From Halioxenophilus sp033283405 (lineage in GTDB: Bacteria; Pseudomonadota; Gammaproteobacteria; Pseudomonadales; Cellvibrionaceae), in contig NZ_JAWMQR010000007.1 of the NCBI RefSeq assembly GCF_033283405.1, forward strand, positions 186,001 through 250,000: a DNA stretch of 64,000 nucleotides. Direction: 5' to 3'. Position numbers and translations under genes: made by a program. Under the pieces are notes generated by a model, which had not been told where the DNA came from, ran no database searches, and saw only the letters and a list, made by a program, of their open reading frames with translations. Shown here piece by piece: positions 16,615-25,744 of this stretch. Each line of letters starts with the position of its first letter. Position 1 is the stretch's first letter.

Positions 16615-17760
16615 TTAATAATCTTTGGGTGTTATCTGTTTCAATCGTTGGGACAACAGCTCCAAACTCTGCCAGTCCAATACTGCTTGCGCGCAGCGGT
16701 CAATTAATTGCGCAGTCATCGGCTTCTGCTCTTCGGGCAACAAGCCATAGGCGCAAACCGACGCGATCAGTGGGCCGCACAGGTTGTAGCGGTAGTCGCT
16801 TACCATTTCAGCAGCCGAGTACTGTCGGCCGCCCTGTTCAAACTGGCGGCGATACTCATCCAGCAGAATGTTTTCGTATTGTCGACGGGTGGCGACGGTT
16901 AAGCTCTTGGCCAACAGACAGGTGATATCAAACATGGGGTTGCGCAAACCGCAGAACTGCCAGTTGATCAGGCTGGCCCGCCAGTGGTTGGCTGTTGCTG
17001 CGCTAAACAGTGCATTACTGATGCGCGCGTCACCATGGGTGATGGTGATGCCTTGGCGCTCAAAGCGGTGCCAGGGGGCAACCAGTGGTTGCAGTTGTTG
17101 CAACAGCTCAAGGAGTTCAGCACTAACGCCGGCCAAGTTTGGCGAGTGGAGTTGCGCTAAGCCGTGGCGAAAGTGGTTGGCAATTTGTTCGGCGCCGGTG
17201 CGCAGTCGTACCAGCCAGCGCGGTGCTGAGGCCGGCGACGTGCCCATAAAGCAGCCGTGCAAAACGGCCAGCTCAGCCAGTACCGCCCGCACCTGGGGGA
17301 GATAGTGCTGGTCCAATACCTGGTTGCGATCAAAGGCATCACCGTCGTCGGCCATCAACAGGTTAAATTGGTCGCCATCGTTGGCGGAAAAATAAATTTT
17401 TGGCACACGACAGGTGTGGTGGTAGTGCAACTCGGCGTAGGCGGCTGCCTCCCTGTTAAAAAGAGCGCTGGTCATGTGGCCGAGATTCCGGCGGAGATTA
17501 GGTCGCGAAATTTTTACCAAAAGGTGCTTCGGTAATAATTTCGCCTCCTGGAAGTGCAGGTGAATACGGGTGGTAAAATCGAAATGATTTTCCGCAACCG
17601 CTTCACAGGCGACGGCGGCAATGGGTGGCAGACAGGTATCGTGGTAGCAGAGTGTACGGGTGAGCCAGTCGATATTGATATCACTGGCATCACGCAAGAG
17701 CCGCTGGACCCGTGCGGGCTTGCCACCAGGATGCTGCGCTGAATGCCAGGGATAATTCAT
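16615..17760 (-). CDS. Aminoglycoside-phosphotransferase-like kinase family protein
   Basis: The 381-residue protein has the APH/EcKinase fold: LLVKIS in the N-lobe for the ATP lysine, LAELAVLHG, and the catalytic loop ITHGDARISNALF near residue 240. The metal-binding motif that usually reads LIDWQ is LINWQ here, so the DFG-equivalent Asp is Asn. That could weaken or abolish kinase activity. The C-terminal part is helical. It is the first gene of the operon with acyl-CoA dehydrogenase, aldehyde dehydrogenase, synthetase, alcohol dehydrogenase and GXWXG protein. In related systems such kinases phosphorylate hydroxyacyl-CoA; here the substrate is unknown. Confidence 0.75.
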   Translation of the reverse strand: MNYPWHSAQHPGGKPARVQRLLRDASDINIDWLTRTLCYHDTCLPPIAAVACEAVAENHFDFTTRIHLHFQEAKLLPKHLLVKISRPNLRRNLGHMTSALFNREAAAYAELHYHHTCRVPKIYFSANDGDQFNLLMADDGDAFDRNQVLDQHYLPQVRAVLAELAVLHGCFMGTSPASAPRWLVRLRTGAEQIANHFRHGLAQLHSPNLAGVSAELLELLQQLQPLVAPWHRFERQGITITHGDARISNALFSAATANHWRASLINWQFCGLRNPMFDITCLLAKSLTVATRRQYENILLDEYRRQFEQGGRQYSAAEMVSDYRYNLCGPLIASVCAYGLLPEEQKPMTAQLIDRCAQAVLDWQSLELLSQRLKQITPKDY

Positions 17761-17843
17761 AGTTCAATCCAGTTGCTGCTCTGGTACAGCTGGTGACGTT
17801 TGGTCATTGAATTAAATTGCCGCGTCGGGTCTATTGGCCAGTT

Positions 17844-17877
17844 ACTGCCGGCCAGCAGGGTTGTGCTGGCCGGCAGT
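17844..17877 (-). terminator. Long perfect hairpin after a receptor gene
   Basis: ACTGCCGGCCAGCA-GGGTTG-TGCTGGCCGGCAGT is a 14-bp perfect inverted repeat located 30 bases after the stop of the minus-strand receptor and in front of the kinase operon. It lacks a T-run on either strand, so it may stabilise mRNA ends or act as a regulator site instead of a classical terminator. Confidence 0.5.
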
Positions 17878-17907
17878 GGTACTACTGTCTTGACTGGTAG
17901 CGGCGCG

Positions 17908-20238
17908 TTAGAAAGAGCCGCGCAGTGTCAAACCATAGGTGCGTGGCGCCGATACATAACCATTGGCATCCGGCCCTTGCAGCGGTGAATTAAAATGTTG
18001 TGTCACATAGCGTTCGTCACTGCAGTTTTGGCACCAGGCGGCAACTGACCAGAGCCCGCTTACCGCGCCCAGTGTGATACTGGCGGAGTATTCTGTCTGG
18101 GCATCCCGTGTGTAGTCGTTGGAGGTGTTGGTGTACTGGTCGCCGGAGTAGCTAAGACCGATGCGCCCGGACAACATCAATCCCGAGGCTATCTCCTGTT
18201 CGGCCGAGAGCGCCAGGTTGCCGGTTAAATCCGGTGCTTGGGCAAAATCCCGATTGGCCAGGCTGCCGAGCTCTGGCGAGTCGCCAAACGAAGCTTCTGC
18301 CAGATAGGTGATATCAAAATTGAGCGACACCGCTTGGCTCAGCAGAACCTGGTTTTCCATCTCGAGGCCGTAGACTTCGGCATCGGCGGCGTTATCGATG
18401 GTGAACTGGGTGCCGATAAACTGGGCGATCTGTAGATCGGTGATGTCGTTGTAAAAGAGTGCGATGTTGGAACGTGCACGGCTATCCCAGTAATCGGCTT
18501 TTAATCCCAACTCGATACCGTCGATGTATTCCGATTTATAGGTCGGATCCAATGGCACAGCGCCGGGGACTTCATCCGGGTTATTAAGCACGGTGCCAGC
18601 ACCGGTGTTGTCGATGTTCACCCCGCCCGATTTATATCCGCGGCTGTAGGTAAGGTAGGCCATCAGATCTTCGCTGAATTGATATTTGGCCGACAAGGTG
18701 CCGCTTACGGCATCGTCATCAAAGCTGTCGCTGTACTCCGGTCCAGGTTGCACACCAAGCAGTCGGAACAGGGCAACCGGTGAGGGGTTGAAGTAGTTGC
18801 GGATCATCGCCCCCTCTTTCTCGTCACGCGAGTAGCGTAAGCCAACCGTGAAACCGAGCTTGTCGGTTAAATCCAGATTCCAGTGCATAAAGGCGGCGTA
18901 GGATTTACTGGTGGCGGGCATGAGCACATCGCTCCACAAACCTTCCGAGGCATCGGCAGTGCCCGGTGGAATGCCGGCGGCGCTCAGGTAGATGTCGAAA
19001 TAGGTCTGTGCCTGGTCGCCCCACAACAGTTGGTGCGGCGCTTCGATATCTTCATCGGCGTAGTAGAGGCCGAGCACATAGTCACCGGATTGGAAGGGAC
19101 CGAACTCGTTAACGACACCACTTAAGGTAAATTCCTGGGAGATGGTTTCGGTTTTCAGCCCTTCGTTGATAGTGAGAATATTGGCTCCCGAGAAGTCAGC
19201 ATCCATGCCTTGTTGATCAATCTCCCACTTGCGATAGCTGGAGACGGAATTTAGCGTCAGGTTATCGGCCAAGGCCCACTCGATCTTCAACACCGCGCCT
19301 TTGTCTTCGATGGTTTGATCAGTATCGTTACTCAAAACCTGTTCGTAATCTTCAAAATCGGAGGAGGGCGCCTGGAGGCCTCGGGCGGGAATGAGAAAGT
19401 TATCGATCAGCGGTTGCAGTGGTCCATCGATTACATCCACCTGGCCGTAACAGCAGTTATTCTCTTCCTTGGACCAGTCGGCAATCAGGTGCAGTTTAAA
19501 ACTATCACTGCCTTCGAAAAGATACTGGGCTTTCACTGCCCGTGGGCTGCGATCGTTGTAGTCGCCGCCGTTGGGGTTTTCGATATAGCCATCCCGTTCG
19601 CCGGTTAACGCCGCCAGGCGCAGAGCCGAGTTGCCGGCGATGGGCACATTGACCATGGCGCGCATCATTTGGCTATCGTAGCTGCCAGCGCTGAGTTCAT
19701 AGTTGGCGGTAAGGGCCTCGGTGTCGGGTGCTTGGCTGGTTAGAATCAGGGCTCCAGCGGAGGTGTTTTTGCCAAACAGTGTGCCCTGGGGGCCACGTAA
19801 AATCTGCAGGCTTTCGACATCCAGCCAGTTTTGCATCGCCTGGCCGGCACGGGTGCGATAGACACCATCGACAAATACACCAACCGCCCCTTCAAAGGCG
19901 CGGCTGTTGCCCACGGTGCCAATACCGCGAATCAGAATGTTGGCACTGTTGGCGGCGCTGTTGGTAACGTCGAATTTAATGCTGGGCGAGATCTGTTGGA
20001 TATTGCTGATACTGTCGACATGGGCGGCGACCATGTCATCGACGCTGGCGACGGTGACCGCAACCGGAACTTCTTGTTGGCTCTCTGTGCGTCGTTGGGC
20101 AGTAACCACTATCTCTTCCAATACCGGACGCTTCTCAGCCCCTGCCGCGAGCGCATGGCTGGCGGTGCTGGTCATGACTGCCGCTGCCAAAAGGGTCAGC
20201 GGCAATTTGGTGTGGTGTTTGAAATCGGTTGCAGACAT
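17908..20238 (-). CDS. TonB-dependent outer-membrane receptor
   Basis: The 776-residue receptor has a signal peptide (LTLLAAAVMTSTASHALAAG), TonB box LEEIVVTAQRR, and a plug with ILIRGIGTVGN, VFVDGVYRTRAG and LQILRGPQGTLFGKNTSAG. The barrel ends TYGLTLRGSF with the C-terminal Phe needed for outer-membrane assembly. AGGAGA precedes the ATG. A pair of adjacent cysteines (NCCYGQ) in an extracellular-loop region and a CQNC near the C-terminus may form disulfides. It lies between the six-gene alcohol/acyl-CoA operon and the MalT-like regulator, so it probably imports the compound degraded there; the ligand is inferred only from context. Confidence 0.92.
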   Translation of the reverse strand: MSATDFKHHTKLPLTLLAAAVMTSTASHALAAGAEKRPVLEEIVVTAQRRTESQQEVPVAVTVASVDDMVAAHVDSISNIQQISPSIKFDVTNSAANSANILIRGIGTVGNSRAFEGAVGVFVDGVYRTRAGQAMQNWLDVESLQILRGPQGTLFGKNTSAGALILTSQAPDTEALTANYELSAGSYDSQMMRAMVNVPIAGNSALRLAALTGERDGYIENPNGGDYNDRSPRAVKAQYLFEGSDSFKLHLIADWSKEENNCCYGQVDVIDGPLQPLIDNFLIPARGLQAPSSDFEDYEQVLSNDTDQTIEDKGAVLKIEWALADNLTLNSVSSYRKWEIDQQGMDADFSGANILTINEGLKTETISQEFTLSGVVNEFGPFQSGDYVLGLYYADEDIEAPHQLLWGDQAQTYFDIYLSAAGIPPGTADASEGLWSDVLMPATSKSYAAFMHWNLDLTDKLGFTVGLRYSRDEKEGAMIRNYFNPSPVALFRLLGVQPGPEYSDSFDDDAVSGTLSAKYQFSEDLMAYLTYSRGYKSGGVNIDNTGAGTVLNNPDEVPGAVPLDPTYKSEYIDGIELGLKADYWDSRARSNIALFYNDITDLQIAQFIGTQFTIDNAADAEVYGLEMENQVLLSQAVSLNFDITYLAEASFGDSPELGSLANRDFAQAPDLTGNLALSAEQEIASGLMLSGRIGLSYSGDQYTNTSNDYTRDAQTEYSASITLGAVSGLWSVAAWCQNCSDERYVTQHFNSPLQGPDANGYVSAPRTYGLTLRGSF

Positions 20239-20415
20239 TTTATTGATCTCCTCTGCGACTTATTGTTATCGATTTACGCAGGCCATGTTGACGCAGGCCA
20301 CGGGGCGCTGAAACTTACAAGTTGAACAGTGAAACAGTATTGATACTAACCAAGTCCGGTGCTGGCAGCCTCGTCCATTCTGATGAATTTTTTGCGCCAC
20401 TATTGAAATTTTTTG

Positions 20416-23115
20416 TTAGTGCAGTATCCCTTTGCGTCGTGCGATGGCAACCGCTTCGGTGCGGCTTTGCGAGTGCAGCTTGCTGTTGATGTTACGCAGG
20501 TGGGTGCGCACGGTATTTTCCGAGACAAACAGCTGGCCGGCGATGGCGGCGTTGGTGAGACCTTCCGCCAATAGCTGCAATACCTGTGACTCTTTGCGCG
20601 TTAATTTTTCAGTTAACTGATCGCTACAAGCTAATGCGGAACCGTTATTAATACCGACGTTATTGTTGGCGTTGGCCAACGCGGTAATTAATTGTCTGGG
20701 TTCGGTGAATAACGCCTCTGCCAACGGCAGTCGCTGCTCTTGTGCAAAATGCACAAACAGCTGCTGCATCAATTCACCTTCGTCGATCAAACTTTGCACC
20801 GAGTTCTCGGCTGCGGCACTGGTCAGGATTTCAGCGAGCAAGGCTAGTGCTTTAGGTTTTTCTCCCTGTTTGAAAAAAGCCAACGCCAACAGGATTTTGA
20901 ATTTAAGTGCCCGACGATGGCGGCCCAGCTGTTCAGCCTCGGCGATGAGTGCTGTGAGTTGGGCGGCGGCGCTGGTGGCTTCGCCAAAATGAATTTGCCA
21001 GCGCAACTCGGCTTCGCAACAAGTGTGTTGGTCGTTGGCAAACAACCATTGCTGTTCCAGCACTGGCCAATCGCAAAGTTCGGCCGCCCGTTTGATCTCG
21101 TCTCTGGCCGCCTGACCATGGCCTTGTAATAGGAAAAATCGGGCGCGCTCCAGGTGAGCATTGGCCACCAGGCGTGGCAGCTCATTGATGTGACCGCAGT
21201 ACTCGAGCTCCATCAAGGTTTGCAGGGCGCTTTCTCTCTCCCCTTGGGCAAACTGGATGCGGGCCAGATTACGGTGGCCGCTGATTAGATGTTCCGGAAC
21301 GCCCTGTTCGCGCATTAAGGGTACGTAGACCTGCAGCAGTCTTTGGGCGCTGTTGAGCTCGCCGGTTTCATACAGCACTTCCACCAACAGAATGGCGGCC
21401 ATGGTGTTGCCATTGGTGGAGCTGTTGATGCCGTGCACATGAATATTGGTCGCCAGCCGAAAGCGGGAGAGCGCCTGGCGCAGCCGGCCTTGCATCAACT
21501 CCATAACCCCTTCCACGCACTGGCTGTAAATACTGGTAAAGGGGCCCGCGTCCGCTTGTGTCTGCCCCGGTTGATGGTCCAGTAACTGTTGCGCCAATGG
21601 GTAGTGGCCCATCACCAGGGCGACATAGGCATAGGAGGTATGGAAAATGGCCTGAGGGAAAACATATTTATCGGCAATGGCAGCAACGGTTTGTGATGCA
21701 ACGCTGTAGGCTAGATCGTTGCGATCCAAAATGGAGAGTAGCATCGGTCGCAGGGCTACAATATGAGCCACCATACTCTCTTCGGCGTGGTCGTCGTTTT
21801 CGTATTTGGTGAGCAGCTCCATCGCCTCGGCAGCGCCGCGGGTGAAGGCGACTGCCCACATATGCACAATTTGTAATACCGGCCAGCGATGCAGTTGCTG
21901 CTCAGGAATCAATTCAAACAGTCTTACCAGCAAACGCGAGCGGCCCTGGCTTAGTAGATGCTCTGCCTGTTGGTTAAAGAGCGGCAGGGCAAACTCCCAA
22001 TCTTTAGCGAGAATTGCCTGCTCAATGGCGGGAATTGGACGCTGGTTCTGCAGGTACCATTTGGCCGCGGCCAGATGTAAATGCGGAATTTTTTCCGGGT
22101 ATTTTTTTTGCAATTGCGAACGCAAAAAAACGGCAAACAGTCCGTGGTAACGAAACTCCTGGCGCTGGCTGTCGAGGGTGTACAAAAAGATACTGGCCCG
22201 CTCCAGGTGTTCGAGAATTTCCTGGCTGTTGTCTATTGCGCAAATCGCATTGCAAAGTGGAGCCGAGAGTTGCGGCAACAGGCTCGTTTGTAACATAAAT
22301 TCGAGCCATACTTTTGGCTGCCGGGCCAGCACCTCTTCAGCCAGGTAGTCGGCAACAAAAGAGTTGGCCCCGGAAAACTCCTCGACAAAGACACTGTTGT
22401 TTGGGCACTCCTGCAACAGTAGCGAAGCCAAACGCAGGGCTACCGGCCAGCCCTCGGTGGTGTGGTGCAGCCGCTTGAGTTCACCGGTGGATAATGGCTG
22501 CTGGCAGGTCTGCTGTAGAAAACTTTGCGTCTCCTGTGCGGTGAAGCGCAACTTGAGCGGGTCTATCTCCAGCAGTTCGCCCCGGCCGCGCAGACGGGCA
22601 ATGCCAATATCCGGCAGTGCCCGGGAGCCTAAAATAATTCGTCCCCCCTGCGGCAGGCACTCCACCAGTTGTTGTATCAATGCCAACGCCGTACTGTTTT
22701 GCAGTACCTCCAGATCATCGAGAAAAAGAACAAATGGAGGCTGCATCTGAGCGGCATAATCGAGAACCGCCAGGGCCAGATTGCCGACGTCGAGGGCTTG
22801 GTTATTAACTGCTTGCTGATTAAGACTGGCCAACGCCAATCGCAGGAAGTGCAACAGTCGGGCGACATCGTTATCGGCATTGTCGAGGGTTAACCAGGCT
22901 ACCGGAACCTGTTGCTGCTGCAACGCTTGGTAGGCCTGTTGCATCAGTGTTGATTTGCCAAACCCCGCCGGTGCACGGATTAAGGTCAGGCGTGGTACCT
23001 CCTCTGTGCACAGCAGGTTGCGTAATTCCAGGCGGGCGACCGCCGCCGGGGCGGAGCCGGGGGGCGTCAGTTTGGTGGGCACCACCAACCGGTTATTTGC
23101 CTGTTTGCCTTGCAT
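20416..23115 (-). CDS. MalT-type (LAL) LuxR-family ATP-dependent regulator
   Basis: The 899-residue activator has an N-terminal STAND ATPase with Walker A RAPAGFGKST (residues 47-56), Walker B LFLDDLEVL, and a winged-helix tail EGWPVALRLASLLLQ. A long array of TPR-like helices follows, and a C-terminal LuxR helix-turn-helix, TRKESQVLQLLAEGLTNAAI followed by SENTVRTHLRNINSKL. In MalT and AlkS, inducer and ATP drive assembly on DNA. The frame opens further upstream only from a TTG; ATG 23115 gives MalT-like length, though no clear ribosome binding site is visible. Standing among hydrocarbon-type catabolic genes, it likely activates them on sensing the substrate. Confidence 0.9.
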   Translation of the reverse strand: MQGKQANNRLVVPTKLTPPGSAPAAVARLELRNLLCTEEVPRLTLIRAPAGFGKSTLMQQAYQALQQQQVPVAWLTLDNADNDVARLLHFLRLALASLNQQAVNNQALDVGNLALAVLDYAAQMQPPFVLFLDDLEVLQNSTALALIQQLVECLPQGGRIILGSRALPDIGIARLRGRGELLEIDPLKLRFTAQETQSFLQQTCQQPLSTGELKRLHHTTEGWPVALRLASLLLQECPNNSVFVEEFSGANSFVADYLAEEVLARQPKVWLEFMLQTSLLPQLSAPLCNAICAIDNSQEILEHLERASIFLYTLDSQRQEFRYHGLFAVFLRSQLQKKYPEKIPHLHLAAAKWYLQNQRPIPAIEQAILAKDWEFALPLFNQQAEHLLSQGRSRLLVRLFELIPEQQLHRWPVLQIVHMWAVAFTRGAAEAMELLTKYENDDHAEESMVAHIVALRPMLLSILDRNDLAYSVASQTVAAIADKYVFPQAIFHTSYAYVALVMGHYPLAQQLLDHQPGQTQADAGPFTSIYSQCVEGVMELMQGRLRQALSRFRLATNIHVHGINSSTNGNTMAAILLVEVLYETGELNSAQRLLQVYVPLMREQGVPEHLISGHRNLARIQFAQGERESALQTLMELEYCGHINELPRLVANAHLERARFFLLQGHGQAARDEIKRAAELCDWPVLEQQWLFANDQHTCCEAELRWQIHFGEATSAAAQLTALIAEAEQLGRHRRALKFKILLALAFFKQGEKPKALALLAEILTSAAAENSVQSLIDEGELMQQLFVHFAQEQRLPLAEALFTEPRQLITALANANNNVGINNGSALACSDQLTEKLTRKESQVLQLLAEGLTNAAIAGQLFVSENTVRTHLRNINSKLHSQSRTEAVAIARRKGILH

Positions 23116-23458
23116 CGCACGCGCTTTCGGGATGAGTGTCGGTAGAGGGTTAGTCACGTTGCGCACCGAGATCTTATAGGTATCAAAATTGCGCGCGGTA
23201 ACCAAAATTGCCAGGCTCAACTCGGCGGCTGCCGAGTTCCTTTATGGGGTTGCTGCGCGGGAACAGCAGCCGGCTGGTGCGGCTGGGTTCCTCATCTGTT
23301 TTTGTTATTGTGTTGCTACAGCTACTGCTCGGCCCTGGTGTTGCCAGGAGATGAGCTAACTCAATACTTGTTGATAGCAAGCAAGTTTATAGAGGCCAGC
23401 GTCAGAGTCAACATGATAAATCTAATTAATGGTGCAATTGGCGGCCTTATGCCATTGG
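23116..23458. other. Non-coding region upstream of the MalT-like regulator
   Basis: This stretch lies between the end of the nitronate-monooxygenase-like gene and the regulator start. It should hold the regulator's promoter. The open frame continues to a TTG at 23220, so the true start could lie further upstream than chosen. I see no strong promoter, hairpin or repeat. Confidence 0.4.
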
Positions 23459-24439
23459 TTAATCGTCAAACATGGGTAGCATGCGCGACTGTAATATCTC
23501 TTTTGCTTCTGCCACCATGCGTTGCAACAGCTCGGCACAGCTGGGGATATCGTTGATCAGGCCGATCACCTGGCCGGCAGTCCATATACCGCCCTGGACA
23601 TCACCTTGCTCCAGCACCTGCTCGCGGCCGCGCACGCCGGCCACCAGCGGCTGGAGATCGGCAAAGTCGGTGTCACCGGGTTTGCCTTCAATGGCGACCA
23701 CCTGCCCGGCAATGGAGTTATTGAATACCCGGGCGGTGTTGCGCAGTGTGCGGAAAATAAGTGTGGTTTGGCGTTCGTCGGCCTCCACCATCGCCTGCTT
23801 AACATTGTGGTGCACTGGTGCCTCTTGGGTGGCAACAAAGCGGGTGCCCATGTTGACCCCTTCCGCCCCCAAAGCCAGGGCAGCGGCCAGTTGCTGGCCG
23901 GTGCCGATGCCGCCAGAGGCGATCATCGGGATTTTCAATTTGGCGGCAGCGGCGGGCAATAAAATCAGGTTGGTGACGTCGTCTTCGCCGGGGTGGCCGG
24001 CGCACTCAAAACCATCAACGCTGACCGCGTCACAGCCAATCGCTTCGGCTTTAAGTGCGTGGCGAACGGAGGTGCATTTGTGAATTACCCGCACGTTGTT
24101 TTGTTTAAACAACGGAATAAATTCCTCGGGATTGCGGCCGGCGGTCTCCACCACTTTTACGCCGCCCTCAATTGCCGCTTGAGCATACTCGGCGTAGGGC
24201 ACCGGCTTGATGGTGGGCAGAATGGTTAGGTTGATGCCAAAGGGTTGATCGGTGAGCTCCCGGCAGCGACGAATTTCTTTGGCCAGATCTTCCGGTGTCG
24301 GTTGCGTGAGCGCTGTGAGAATTCCAAGACCTCCGGCATTGGATACTGCCGAAGCCAGTTCCGCCCGCCCAACCCACTGCATGCCACCTTGAATAATCGG
24401 GTAGCGAATACCCAGCATCTCGGTAATACGTGTTTTCAT
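23459..24439 (-). CDS. Nitronate monooxygenase family FMN protein
   Basis: The 326-residue TIM-barrel flavoprotein belongs to the 2-nitropropane dioxygenase family. Visible blocks are YPIIQGGMQWVG, AVSNAGGLGILTA, INLTILP, VDGFECAGHPGEDDVT (with the active-site His) and the FMN-phosphate loops MIASGGIGTGQQLAAAL and GAEGVNMGTRFVAT. Many such genes in acyl-CoA operons act as enoyl reductases or oxidases rather than on nitroalkanes, so the substrate is open. ATG 24439 begins the family signature; a longer open frame adds 37 unrelated residues. It follows the thiolase gene by 19 bases and is the last gene of that transcription unit. Confidence 0.88.
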   Translation of the reverse strand: MKTRITEMLGIRYPIIQGGMQWVGRAELASAVSNAGGLGILTALTQPTPEDLAKEIRRCRELTDQPFGINLTILPTIKPVPYAEYAQAAIEGGVKVVETAGRNPEEFIPLFKQNNVRVIHKCTSVRHALKAEAIGCDAVSVDGFECAGHPGEDDVTNLILLPAAAAKLKIPMIASGGIGTGQQLAAALALGAEGVNMGTRFVATQEAPVHHNVKQAMVEADERQTTLIFRTLRNTARVFNNSIAGQVVAIEGKPGDTDFADLQPLVAGVRGREQVLEQGDVQGGIWTAGQVIGLINDIPSCAELLQRMVAEAKEILQSRMLPMFDD

Positions 24440-24458
24440 AGCGCTCACTCTTTTCCAG

Positions 24459-25694
24459 TTACAGACGTTCAATAATAATGGCGGGAGCCATACCGCCGGC
24501 GGCACACATGGTGACCAGGCCGCGCTGTAGGTCGCGTCGTTCCAATTCATCCAGCAGGGTGCCGATTAAAATCGAACCGGTGGCACCAATGGGATGGCCC
24601 AAGGCCATAGCGCCGCCGTTGACGTTGACTTTTTCGCGGTCCAAATCGAGCTCGCGAATAAATTTCTCGGCGACCACAGCGAAGGCTTCGTTAATTTCAA
24701 ACAGGTCGATGTCGGCCAGTGATAAACCGGCTTTGGCCAATACTTTTTTCGCGGCCGGTACCGGCGCGTTCAACATTAAGGTTGGGCAGTCGCCCATGTT
24801 AGTCATGGCCACCACCCGTGCCCGGGGTTTCCAACCCTGTTGTTTGCCATAGGCCGGTGAACAGAGCAGCAGTGCTGCGGCACCATCCACCACACCTGAG
24901 GAGTTGCCGGCGTGGTGTACGTGATTAATTTTTAAATCGGGGTATTTCTGCTCCACAATTTGACGATAGGTGGTGCCCGCTTCGTCCAATGGCATATCGA
25001 TGGCTTCGGCGAAAGCGGGGGCCAGTTGCGAGAGCCCCTCTACGGTGGTGTGAGGCCGTGGAAACTCCTCTTCCGCCAACGCCAAGAAGCCATCCGGGTG
25101 GTAGACCGGAATTAAACTCTTATCGAAATGGCCGTTGGCAATGGCGTTGGCGGCGCGTTGCTGGCTAACCACCGCCAGTTCATCCAGAGCGTGCCTTTCT
25201 ATGCCATCCAGGGTGGCAATCATATCGGCACAAATACCCTGGTGGGGTTGCGGGTGCAGCGCGCGCAGTTGCAAATTACCGTTATCCATAAACAGGGCTG
25301 GGTTGTTACCGGCGTGGCCGTAATTGGACATCATCTCGGTACCACCAGCAATGACCAAATCCTCCATTCCAGAGGCAATAGAGCTCGCTGCCATGCTCAC
25401 CGTGCTAATGCCGGAGCCACAAAAGCGGTCGATGGTTACCGCGCTGGAGCGTACATCATAGCCGGCCCCCAGGGTCGACATGCGGCCCAAACAGGCACTC
25501 TGTTCGCCGCGCTGGGAGCTGGTGCCCCAAATCACATCGTCGACATCGGCGGTGTTAATACTGTTGCGCTCGGCCAGCGCCTTCAACACCGCACTGCCCA
25601 GATGGTGGGGGTGACAAGCGGAGAGGGCACCCTTGCCGCGTTTACCAATGCCGCGCGGTGTGCGACAGGCGTCGATGATCCAGACTTCGTTCAT
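24459..25694 (-). CDS. Acetyl-CoA C-acyltransferase (thiolase)
   Basis: The 411-residue thiolase cleaves 3-oxoacyl-CoA with CoA. Nucleophile Cys92 lies in IDRFCGSGIS, the His pair in HVHHAGNSSGVVDGA and GGAMALGHPIGATG, and the second Cys near residue 397 in TMCAAGGMAPA. The last motif has Ala where most family members have Gly. The IDLFEINEAFA block is typical of degradative thiolases. It lies downstream of the racemase/crotonase genes but is separated from them by the 136-bp repeat array. It would complete a beta-oxidation cycle started by those genes. Confidence 0.9.
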   Translation of the reverse strand: MNEVWIIDACRTPRGIGKRGKGALSACHPHHLGSAVLKALAERNSINTADVDDVIWGTSSQRGEQSACLGRMSTLGAGYDVRSSAVTIDRFCGSGISTVSMAASSIASGMEDLVIAGGTEMMSNYGHAGNNPALFMDNGNLQLRALHPQPHQGICADMIATLDGIERHALDELAVVSQQRAANAIANGHFDKSLIPVYHPDGFLALAEEEFPRPHTTVEGLSQLAPAFAEAIDMPLDEAGTTYRQIVEQKYPDLKINHVHHAGNSSGVVDGAAALLLCSPAYGKQQGWKPRARVVAMTNMGDCPTLMLNAPVPAAKKVLAKAGLSLADIDLFEINEAFAVVAEKFIRELDLDREKVNVNGGAMALGHPIGATGSILIGTLLDELERRDLQRGLVTMCAAGGMAPAIIIERL

Positions 25695-25714
25695 ACTATT
25701 TTCCTCTGTTTATG

Positions 25715-25744
25715 AATTTTCCGGGGCTCCTGCCCCGGAAAATT
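25715..25744. terminator. Twelve-base-pair inverted repeat flanked by A and T runs
   Basis: AATTTTCCGGGG-CTCCTG-CCCCGGAAAATT is a perfect 12-bp inverted repeat at the thiolase-proximal end of the repeat array, about 20 bases before the thiolase start. Only the first copy has the full left arm; later copies keep only the GC core. On the minus-strand transcript it would sit in the thiolase leader and could attenuate transcription or mask the start. Confidence 0.5.

Noticed and set aside
23116..23220. TTG-started N-terminal extension of the MalT-like regulator
   Set aside because: The ATG at 23115 gives the usual MalT length and the extension has no homologous look, though the start remains somewhat uncertain.
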